Shown piece after piece: positions 1 to 7,455 of a stretch of DNA of 27,674 nt (positions are counted from its first letter, which is position 1; the number at the start of each line of letters is the position of its first letter). A program made the position numbers and the translations under genes. Source of the stretch: Jaapia argillacea MUCL 33604. Taxonomy: Eukaryota > Basidiomycota > Agaricomycetes > Jaapiales > Jaapiaceae. The DNA lies in NCBI GenBank assembly GCA_000697665.1, contig KL197730.1:522686-550359 (forward strand). The letters are read 5' to 3'. The notes beneath the pieces are model-generated. The model was not told the DNA's origin. It did not search any database and worked only from the letters and a program-made list of their open reading frames with translations.

Positions 1-1436
1 TCACTTGTTTCTCAACTCAGCTTGTGAGTGGATGGTTCTGCTGCTGCAGATTCTCAAGTTGATCTGGCTTTGGCTTGTTTCTCAACTCAGGAAGTGAGTG
101 GATGCCCCTGGTGCTGCACATCCTCAAGCTGATCTGGGTATGGTTTCTTTCTCAACTTAGGAAGTAAGTGGATGTTTCTGTTGTTGTACATCTTCAAGCT
201 GATCTCGCTATGGTTTGTTTCTCAACACAGTATGTGAGTGGATGCTTCTGCTGCTGCAGATCCTGACTTTGATCTGGCTATGGCTTGTTTCTCAACTCAG
301 TTTGTGAGTGGATGGTTTTGCTGCTGCAGATCCTTAATCTGATCTGGCTATGGCTTGTTTCTCAATCAGCTTGTGAGTGGATGGTCCTGCTGCTAAAGAT
401 CCTTCAGCTAATCTTGCTATGGCTTGTTTCTCAACTCAGCAAGTGAGTAGGTGCTCCTGCTGCTACAGGTCTCCTAGCTGATCTGGCCATTGCTTGCTTC
501 TCAACTCAGCGCGTAAGTAGATGCTTCTGCTGCTCCAGATCCTCAACCTGATCTTCTCAACTTAGCAAGTGAGTTGATGCTCCTAGTGCTGCAGATCCTC
601 AAGTTGATTTGGCCATGGCTCCTTTCCCACCTCAGCAAGTGAGTGGACACTCCTGCTGCTATGGATCCTTGAGCTGATCTGGCCATGGCTTGTTTGTCAA
701 CTCAGAGGGTGAGTGGATGTTCCTTCCACTGTAGATTATTGACCTGATGTGGCCATGGCTCACTTCTAAACTCAGGTTGTGAGTGGATGATCATGACAAT
801 GCAAATTCTCAAGCTGATGTGGCCATGGCTTGTTTCTCAACCCAGGCAGTGAGTGGATAGTCCTCCTGCCACAGATCCTCAAGCTAATCTGGCTATGGCT
901 TGTTTTTCAACTCAGGAAGTGAGTGGACAGTCTGTCATGTTCTTTTTACTTTCGATCACATGACACGTAGAACATTCCTTACTATTCCAGCCTGTAGCAT
1001 TAAAGACTCTTCTGACTCGGTATGACGCCTTATTGCACCATTGGACTATTCTTAGACTAGCCATGTAGTATATAAGCTTGTACCACTTTAATGCAAATGC
1101 CAGTCTTGAGCTGGTCTATTCCAAACCAGCCACATCTGTGTGTCAGCGGTCGACCTCATTACTCCTTGTTGCTACTCGCACTACTCATCCGGCGTTGCTG
1201 CCAGTCACATCCCTGGTTGTTGTTTGTTGCTGACACAGTCCTGTTGCTGCAGATCCTTGAGCTGATCTGGCCATGGCTTGTTTCTCAACTCAGGATGTGA
1301 GTGGATGTTTCTTTCACTCCAGATCATCAAGCTGATATGGCCATGGCTCTTTTCTAAACTCAGGTAGTGAGTGGATGCTTCTGCCAATGAAAATTCTGAA
1401 GCTGATGTGGCCATGGCTTGTTTTCCAACTCAGAAA
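1..1436 (+). repeat. 70-bp tandem array of intron-like units, about 17 copies
   Basis: Seventeen copies of a 70-bp unit run through 1-1436, with one 69-bp copy (ending near 369) and one copy shortened by 14 bp (513-568). Each unit carries, in order, a variable triplet, GTGAGT or GTAAGT, a CTGCTGCAGATCCT-like middle, CTGAT or CTAAT (a good fungal branch site about 27 bp before the end) and a pyrimidine-rich CTTGTTTCTCAACTCAG end. Copies diverge along the array. Seventy is not a multiple of three, so this is not a protein repeat in one frame. The unit equals a 67-bp intron plus one codon. The array may continue upstream of the window. Confidence 0.9.
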
Positions 1437-2217
1437 GTAAATTATGATTCTTCCTAGAATTGAGAATTGGGCTAATTGATTTCTCTTGTAGCTGGTATGC
1501 CATCCCATTTTTGATATTGATACTCAGACTCTACTCATCATCTTGTTAAATTATAGTTTGTCAGTCCTTCTCCATTTACTTTTGTATCTTTACTTCCCAA
1601 GTCTTCATCCTCCCACAGAATGTAAGTCCTAATTCTGTATTGACTGAATTATATGAATGCTTAGTCTCCATTAGATGGTCTGTAACACCTCTTTCTGCTA
1701 TCCATTCTCTCTCATTTGAGTCTTACATTGCTTCTATTGCTTTTAGAAGGTATATTTGTATTTAGGCCCATAGACATAACTACTTATCATATACATTTGT
1801 GCCCACTAGTGGGTAAGTCAATTTTATATCTTAGTTTATATGCTACTGTTAGTGACAAATATATGTTGTGTCTACAGAGGGTATGCAGTTGTTTTTGCTT
1901 CAATTTGACAGATCAAACTATATCTGATTTTGACTATTCTAGACAGTATGTGACTCTACTCCTCTGTGACATTCACATTAATTTATTACTTCTTTTCTGT
2001 TTTAGCGAGTATGTTATGTTCATTTCACCCTTCCTATGTCATCAATAACTAACACTTAACAAATTAGTGGGTATGTCATATCTATGACTATTGCTCTATT
2101 GCTAGCTTTATCTCTACCATATCTTGAAGATGAGACTTGAGAAGGAATATACAGATTGGAAACCTGCTGTCTTTAATGCAGCAGACAGTGAGGATGACTA
2201 CTCAGATTCAGCCTACT
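21..2217 (+). CDS. Putative one-codon-per-exon gene: 27 consecutive 3-nt micro-exons, then a larger exon (partial)
   Basis: I do not recognise the product. The sequence shows AG-NNN-GT at 21, 91, 161, 231, 301, 370, 440, 510, 566, 636, 706, 776, 846, 916, 1294, 1364, 1434, 1492, 1557, 1619, 1675, 1747, 1810, 1878, 1943, 2006 and 2068 (first base of each triplet). Donors are GTGAGT, GTAAGT, GTATGT, GTATGC or close; those at 1560 (GTCAGT) and 1678 (GTCTGT) are weaker. Acceptors are CAG or TAG. Read as whole codons the first 17 give LEEYFLQRQQRVAEDVK. The next ten give LFNMKWRTRW. There is no stop in this phase, whereas both shifted phases hit stops. The phase continues open through 2106-2217, which encodes an acidic stretch containing DWKPAVFNAADSEDDYSDSAY split over W-K and S-E-D-D. 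The acceptor of that last exon is unclear: TAG at 2105 would make a 35-bp intron. The gene probably begins upstream of the window. Expression is unproven. Confidence 0.55.
933..1235 (+). mobile_element. Solo LTR (303 bp) inside the tandem array
   Basis: The element starts TGTCATG and ends GCTGACA, so its ends form a TGTCA/TGACA inverted pair. It is flanked on both sides by CAGTC (928-932 and 1236-1240), a 5-bp target duplication. Removing it with one CAGTC restores the exact 70-bp spacing of the surrounding array. A TATATAAG box lies at 1069-1076, as expected in an LTR promoter. No internal retroelement sequence adjoins it, so it is a recombination remnant. Orientation is inferred from the TATA box. 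Confidence 0.88.
1492..2070 (+). other. Ten micro-exon/intron units in non-repetitive DNA
   Basis: After the tandem array ends, the AG-NNN-GT pattern continues ten more times with unrelated intron sequences. The triplets are CTG, TTT, AAT, ATG, AAG, TGG, AGG, ACA, CGA and TGG. Intron lengths are 55, 62, 59, 53, 69, 60, 65, 62, 60 and 59 bp. Branch-like motifs include CTAAT near 1472, CTGAT near 1923 and CTAAC near 2048. Because these introns are not copies of one another, a simple minisatellite cannot explain the regular spacing. Longer open readings across this stretch ignore the splice signals and are probably chance. Confidence 0.6.
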
Positions 2218-2731
2218 GTATGCCATATTTTATACTTTATGAACTCATCATTGCTGATTAATCTGAACACAAAGATACACCACCCACATCACCATTAAAT
2301 TCTTAGAAACTGAATTTGGATCAGCATTGTGGTTGTATGTTGCAGCTCTTTTTCTTGATGTTCAACTATAACTTACTTGATGTCAATTTTTTTTTCTTTC
2401 ATACAATTTGATGCAGCCTCAATAGGTAGCAATGTCAGTCATAGATTCTTGCTAACATATATTGTTTTCTAAGGCCTCATTACAGAACTGGAAACTTTAC
2501 TCTACTTTAATGCTTACATTAGGAAAAAAGGTTTGGAACTTGGAGTGCCTAGAAGCATGTATATAGATGTAATAGAACTCAAAGTCATTATACCAAGGGT
2601 GCCCCTTAAGAAATGCTATAATAGCACTGCCATTTCCAGAAGAAGATTCCATAGCTTCCCCAGATTCTTAAAAGAGTTCTATAGTCAAAGTATTTTCATT
2701 ACCTCATTTCTGAAGGTGTAGAGACATGTGT
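2218..2731 (+). other. Possible 3' exons of the micro-exon gene, structure unresolved
   Basis: A donor GTATGC starts at 2218, and several acceptors follow (2306, 2324, 2416, 2485). An open stretch from about 2473 to 2721 encodes a basic sequence with YIRKK, VIIPRVPLKK and ISRRRFHSFPRF. It ends at TAG 2719-2721, just before an LTR-like copy begins at 2732. I could not choose a unique exon chain, and the product is not recognised. It may be the tail of the upstream gene or unrelated sequence. Confidence 0.25.
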
Positions 2732-3540
2732 TGTGGGGAGTCCAATCCACCTACACACAGAATTGCACTGTTACACCATTTCGACCATACCTCCACCGAA
2801 TCGAGCATGCAGCATCCCCTCTCCTCACATCTGTTTGAATTCACTAGTTCCATATGATTTTGGACCTGACATCCCATTCCCTTACTCCTGACAATCACAC
2901 AACACTCAGGTCCTTCTCAAACGAAACTTAACCTTCAGGAATTTGCTTCCTCATCATCCCGAACTTGGAAATATGTGATCGTCCAAAGGCACTCCCAATC
3001 TTCCTACTGAATTGATCACATTCCAGGCAATATTGGAATTTCCTATCTGCTCCAACTCCGAGATTCCTCCTGAGACCAGATGTCCACTATTTTGCCTCCA
3101 TGTCGCTCAGTATCGGAAATTCCGATGTTATCAAGTTAGGAACATATTTGACCTGACAATACAATTCTGATGCACCCAATGTCCGCATTTCTAGGAGTCC
3201 GAAACATTGGAATTCAACTGAAGACTAGTTGTCCACCATCTTGCCTCCATGTCACTCAGTATCAGAAATTCCGATGTTCTACAATCAGGACTGTATTTGA
3301 CCTGACAATACAACCCCGATGCATCTGATGCCCACAATTCTAGGAGTCCAAAACATCGGAATTTGACTCAAACCTCCTTCTTCACCATTTTGGACTTGCA
3401 ACCTTGCATGCCTCCAGGGTCTCAATAATCTTATCAGGAAGCTCCTTATCTTGATGATCCAAGTCCCAATACACCACCACAACACATTCTGATGATCCGA
3501 TACTCTGGGATTACAAAACACTTACATCACTCTCCACACC
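2732..3540 (+). mobile_element. Truncated copy of a long gypsy-type LTR
   Basis: It begins TGTGGGGAGTCC and aligns throughout with 20645-21454, the first 810 bp of the intact 1.83-kb solo LTR later in the window. Many CG dinucleotides of that copy appear here as TG or CA, so this copy is older or more heavily mutated. It stops at CTCCACACC, immediately before another LTR at 3544. The 3' half, including the TATA region, is missing. Confidence 0.75.
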
Positions 3541-3543
3541 CAT

Positions 3544-4029
3544 TGTTGTGAACATATTCGGACTTGTATATTTTCCTTTGTATTGTATGTATTTTATCTC
3601 TTTTATCAGACTTCATTTGCCTTTGTATCATTTCCCTTGTCTATGATACTCGGCTCAGTCTTGTTTTATCTTATCTTGTCTTATCTCATCTTATCTCAGA
3701 CACTGTACTATTATTAGTCCACAATGACTCGTCCTGTACAGCCTTATCATTGTTCTCTGTTTCATTGTTCTGCCTTCATTGTTCATCACTATTGTCTCAA
3801 ACCTTAATTCACTTGTCATTGTCTTGCTCATTATTGTCTATTGTACATTGTTCAACTCTCCATTGTTCCTATAGTATATAAGGATGCCTAGCTACTCTGT
3901 ATTCGGTAGCTTGTCCACTTGAACAATACAGCGCTTTAGTTGTATCCTTCAACCGGTTTGCTCATTCTCATCATCCTCTATTGCCTCAAGATCGTAGCCT
4001 GAGTACTAGTTGCTAAGGCGCTCCTAACA
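3544..4029 (+). mobile_element. 5' LTR of a truncated self-priming Ty3/gypsy element
   Basis: The LTR starts TGTTGTGAAC and ends CTCCTAACA. A TATATAA box lies at 3875-3881. Thirty-three bases downstream, 3908-3917 reads AGCTTGTCCA. Two bases after the LTR end, 4032-4041 reads TGGACAAGCT, its exact reverse complement. That is the layout of Tf1/sushi-type self-priming, where the 5' end of the RNA anneals to the primer-binding site. A related inverted copy lies at 16190-16654. The bases before the LTR are CCCAT, but no second copy of that target site is seen because the element is cut short. Confidence 0.75.
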
Positions 4030-4575
4030 CTTGGACAAGCTCTTACCAACCCTACTCACTCTACAATACCGATGCAGTCAGGATCTACAATCCCATCACC
4101 CACACCGTCTAGTAACATACTCATCAACTTCGCAAGCTTCGCTTTATGACTCAATCAGTACATACAAGGCACCGTCCAACACCAAATCACACTGGCCGAA
4201 ACTAGAGTTCACATGGTTGCCTTTGTAGCAGCAGCGTTCCTCACCATCACACACAATCTTGACCAGATCTATAACCATATCAATCTCGTCACAGTGGATC
4301 TAGCAGTACTCTGTCAGCGTGTAAGCAACATCATTGAACAGGTAAGGATTCAATCTGACAAAGCAGAACAACTCCACCTGCAGAACGTGGAAGCAACAAG
4401 AACCACACACCATCAAACCTAAAATCTGCCACAATGCCTCCATGACGCAACAACTGAAGTCCCGGAAGCCACACACATCCCACTTGCTGAAACCCTTGTT
4501 GCAACTACACTGGCCATCACCCACACTGCCTAAACCATTGACGGAATGCTGCACCACCTGGAGGTGTCCCTATAG
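4030..4575 (+). pseudogene. Leader and gag-like fragment of the truncated element
   Basis: The PBS-like TGGACAAGCT (4032-4041) is followed by a short open stretch at 4213-4422. It contains NLDQIYNHINLV and VSNIIEQVRIQSDKAEQL, a heptad-like helical sequence such as may begin a Gag protein. No capsid signature, zinc knuckle or pol sequence follows, and recognisable element sequence stops near the hairpin at 4591. Gag identity is inferred from position alone. Confidence 0.35.
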
Positions 4576-4590
4576 CAATAATTAAATGCA

Positions 4591-4655
4591 CCTGATTATA
4601 ATCCATATAACACATTACAACACAGCCTGATTTTTATCAATGGATTATAATCAGG
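4591..4655. repeat. Small inverted-repeat (hairpin) element
   Basis: Arms 4591-4606 (CCTGATTATAATCCAT) and 4640-4655 are perfect 16-bp reverse complements around a 33-bp loop. Weaker pairing extends outward (TGCA/CTGCA, ATTAAATG/CATTGAAAT), giving an imperfect palindrome of about 85 bp. It could be a tiny MITE or a relic of a transposon end. No target duplication was established. Confidence 0.6.
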
Positions 4656-4689
4656 CTGCATTGAAATGTGCTCCACCCCTGTTTGTTGG

Positions 4690-5130
4690 GGGTAGCCTGG
4701 AAAAAATCGGAAAAAATATGGAAAAATTTCCTACTAGGGTGGGGCAGTGGTGGGGGGCAACCCAACACTGCTCATCAGGTCACACAACCTTTCTAAAAGG
4801 GTAAATTGGCCAATACAGCCTGTAAAAAATCGGGAAAAATCGCAAAAAATCGGAATAAAATTGCTACTAGGATAGGGTGGTGGTGGGGCACTTTGGCGCT
4901 GTTTGGCAGGTCACATGACCTGCCTAAATAGGTAAATTGATTAATATGGCCTAGAAAAATGCAGGGAAAATCAGGAAAAATCGGAATAAATTATATTAGG
5001 GTAGGGTAGGGGTAGGGGCACTTTGGTACTATTTGTCAGGTCACATGACCTTCCTAAAATGGTAAATTGATCAATACAGCTGGAAAAAATGCTGGAAAAT
5101 CAGGAAAAATTGGAATAAAATGCTACTCAT
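4690..5130. repeat. About 130-bp tandem repeat, roughly three copies
   Basis: The block containing CAGGTCACATGACC recurs at 4776, 4907 and 5037 (spacings 131 and 130 bp). Each unit also holds an A-rich GGAAAAATCGGAATAAA stretch, a GGGTAGGG-rich stretch and GGTAAATTGATCAATA. The last copy runs into the left arm of the inverted-repeat element at 5108. No coding potential is seen. Confidence 0.75.
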
Positions 5131-6219
5131 CTGGACCGATACTTTGACCCATGTGATTGGTGACATAATATCCCAATTTGGCAATGTCTTGATATATAGC
5201 CAATAAAATTGGAAAAAATCAGGAAAAAGTAGGGAAAATATATTCATGTTGCTATGGTGTCATTTGACAGATCCACTATGCTTAGAATGTAAATTTCTAC
5301 GACAAACATTGAAAGTGTTTGAAAACCTAATATGAACCAGAGCAGTCTGTCATGGATGGAAGTGGTTGGAGCAACAGGATTGTCAGCAAACCTCAGATAC
5401 AAAGTTGGTGAAAACTGAACCTTGCAGTCGTCTCAAACCAACTATCTCAGGTCATGGATCTATATGAAAGACCTCCGGAATGAATGTCTTTACCACCATG
5501 CCTTTACCGAGAGCCTGGCAAATCTCAAATTGGTTTGTTAACTGTGCATTTTCGGTAAAAGTGAAGTTGCCAAAATAGACAATGTGAGTATCAAGGATTG
5601 TAGTTCCCACTTCCAAGGATCCAATATAAGTCATCCCATATCACTGGCACATCCGACTATCTATCAAATGACCGATTTCCGTCTTTCGAGAATATTTTCA
5701 GTGAGGAAAAGATATTGTGGGAATGTTGATGTAAGTATCTAGGATTGTAGCCCCCATCTAGGAGACCCTAGAACGGGTACCCCTACCTAATTCCAGCCAC
5801 CATACCTCTGGCAAAATGCAGAACAAATTTCAAATGCAACACTTTCAACTTTCTTTGCCTTGTAGTGGCACAACCAGTGATGCTACCAGTGAAACAGTGA
5901 TAGATCTAGGTAGCCCTAGGTCCAGGCTACCTGTTGAGCCCAACATGTCATAATTTCCAAATTTGGTAATATTCCGTATAGTATCTGGTTCATATTAGGT
6001 TTTCAAACACTTTCAATGTTTGTCATAGAAATTTCCATTCTAAGCATAGTGGATCTGTCAAATGACACCATAGCAACATGAATATATTTTCCCTACTTTT
6101 TCCTGATTTTTTCCAATTTTATTGGCTATATATCAAGAAATTGCCAAATTGGGATATTATGTCACCAATCACATGGGTCAAAGTATTGGTCCAGATGAGT
6201 AGCATTTTATTCCAATTTA
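5108..6219. mobile_element. 1.1-kb non-autonomous element with long inverted arms
   Basis: The left arm 5108-5340 and right arm 5985-6219 are near-perfect reverse complements of about 233 bp, with few mismatches and small indels. They enclose 644 bp. Matching landmarks include CTACTCATCTGGACC/GGTCCAGATGAGTAG, CCATGTGATTGGTGAC and its complement, and GGTTTTCAAACACTTTC. The interior has no recognised transposase. It holds two loosely similar copies of a GTATCNAGGATTGTAG block (near 5587 and 5737). AGGA next to both ends could be a target duplication, but the left side has an extra A. This fits a foldback or long-TIR MITE. Confidence 0.7.
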
Positions 6220-6704
6220 GGATGAGGGCACGGAAGTTTGAGTAGAGGGGGGAGGGAACTGGGTGGCGGTGTGCGAAGTTGAGATACAGAATGAAACCAA
6301 TGCCCTCAGCAAGGGTGCCAGTTGTTGTGAGGTGTGAGATGGTGGTTGAGGCAAAAAAAACCCAACGTGATCGCTAGAAAAGCGATCACGAGGGTAGTAA
6401 GGGAGGGGGAGTGGTGGGGCCAATATTGAGTTTGTGGGTTGGGAGACAAGTGTGCATTGGCGCAATACAGTTGCTTGGGGTTGTTAGAGTGATAGAATAA
6501 AGTCAGACTGCTGTGGAGGCAGCCTGATTTGATCTAAGGTGGGGGGGTTGGTTGGCAGGGCCGGCTTGTGGGTGGTTTGGGGTGTTTCAAACAGGCTGGT
6601 GGGTGACGGGGCCACCTTGCAGCATGAAGGAGTGGATACAGAAGGTGGGGATGAGGTGGTGGGGTGGGTAGAAAGGTCTGAAAGTGGAAAACAGTGAATT
6701 AGTC
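6220..6704 (-). other. Copy 1 of a duplicated locus, part downstream of its intron
   Basis: This stretch and 15060-15720 share blocks such as the CCCTCAGCAAGGGTGCC-like region and TGTGCATTGGCGCAAT. On the minus strand the sequence after an acceptor at 6680-6678 is proline- and serine-rich. The rest of the copy lies beyond the retrotransposon at 14949-15060. A CGTGATCGCTAGAAAAGCGATCACG hairpin (arms about 9-10 bp, near 6365-6390) lies inside. No known protein family is recognised, and coding status is doubtful. Confidence 0.35.
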
Positions 6705-6709
6705 AATAT

Positions 6710-7098
6710 TGTTACGAACCATGCTTTAGTAGGACTATTTTTACTTTTCTTTACTTCACTTCGCTTCATCATTCTGACTACGGACTACAGACTCCTATTC
6801 CTTTGACTCACCTTGACTCCTTCCTTACTCATCATTACTACGGACTACGGACTGTGCCTATTACGGACTATGCTTCCATCCAGTATATATACCTGCCTGT
6901 ATTCGCTAATAATCCCCATCTTGTTCACTTTGTCAATACAAGTCTTTACTTGCATTCTTCCAAAGTCCGACTCGACCCCTGTCTGATTTCCTCTCGTTTC
7001 TCATTCTCATACCGCCTCACTCTACATTGCAACCTAAGTACTATCAGAGAAGTACACTGTCTTGACTTCAATACTTTGTTGAAGTAACGACTTTAACA
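6710..7098 (+). repeat. 5' LTR of the chromovirus
   Basis: It runs from TGTTACGAACC to CTTTAACA, with a TATATAT box at 6884-6890. It differs from the 3' LTR by about eleven substitutions, mostly CG versus TG or CA, and lacks a 21-bp piece present there. The TATA box, the self-primer at 6918-6927 and the LTR end imply that R begins near 6918. Confidence 0.93.
6918..6927 (+). promoter_or_regulatory. Predicted RNA 5' end / self-primer
   Basis: ATCTTGTTCA lies 34 bp downstream of the TATATAT box, where transcription should start. It is the exact reverse complement of TGAACAAGAT at 7101-7110, just after the LTR. The arrangement matches Tf1/sushi-type self-priming, in which the transcript's own 5' end serves as primer in place of a tRNA. 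Confidence 0.7.
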
Positions 7099-7100
7099 CT

Positions 7101-7110
7101 TGAACAAGAT
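7101..7110 (+). other. Primer-binding site (self-priming type)
   Basis: TGAACAAGAT begins two bases after the 5' LTR end (7098). It pairs perfectly with the predicted RNA start at 6918-6927. The truncated element at 3544 has the same spacing but a compensated pair, TGGACAAGCT with AGCTTGTCCA, which supports base pairing as the conserved property. Confidence 0.75.
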
Positions 7111-7455
7111 CTCCCTTCTACTTACCTTGCAACTTACTCTAGCCTCATTATCTAACAAAGGCTATAGAGAAGTTAGACGATTACCACCACGCCTTCCAAT
7201 ACTACGATCCATCTGATCTTTGCCAGTCTTCTCATCATCATCATCAACTTCATCATCGATCTACTGTTTTGGACTACCATCCAAAAAATTGGATTATCTC
7301 TCGTCACCAACGACATATTCAACCTCCTCTTCACACACTTCATCAATCTTAACATCGCTGTCTATTTTTGCGTCGCCCTTGCCAAAATAGTATGACAATT
7401 AGAGGAAGAATACGTTACTCAAAACCTATAATTGGTTATCTCTTAAACGAGATAA
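7111..7455 (+). other. Untranslated leader of the chromovirus
   Basis: There is no convincing coding sequence between the PBS and the gag reading frame. A repetitive CATCATCATC run occurs near 7230. In the gag frame a stop (TAA 7453-7455) closes the upstream side. Confidence 0.6.

Noticed and set aside
1-1436. CRISPR-like array (regular repeats with variable short parts)
   Set aside because: The repeat is imperfect, the variable part is only three bases, and the context is eukaryotic.
1-1436. Protein-coding repeat in a single continuous frame
   Set aside because: The 70-bp unit is not a multiple of three and each frame is closed by stops within a few units.
1716-2048. 110-codon open reading on the plus strand
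   Set aside because: It runs across five strong AG-NNN-GT splice pairs, has composition typical of AT-rich introns and shows no domain.
2071-2105. 35-bp intron joining TGG (2068-2070) to the exon at 2106
   Set aside because: Not adopted as certain. It keeps the frame but is shorter than usual fungal introns. The alternative acceptor at 2154 would put the next exon in a different frame.
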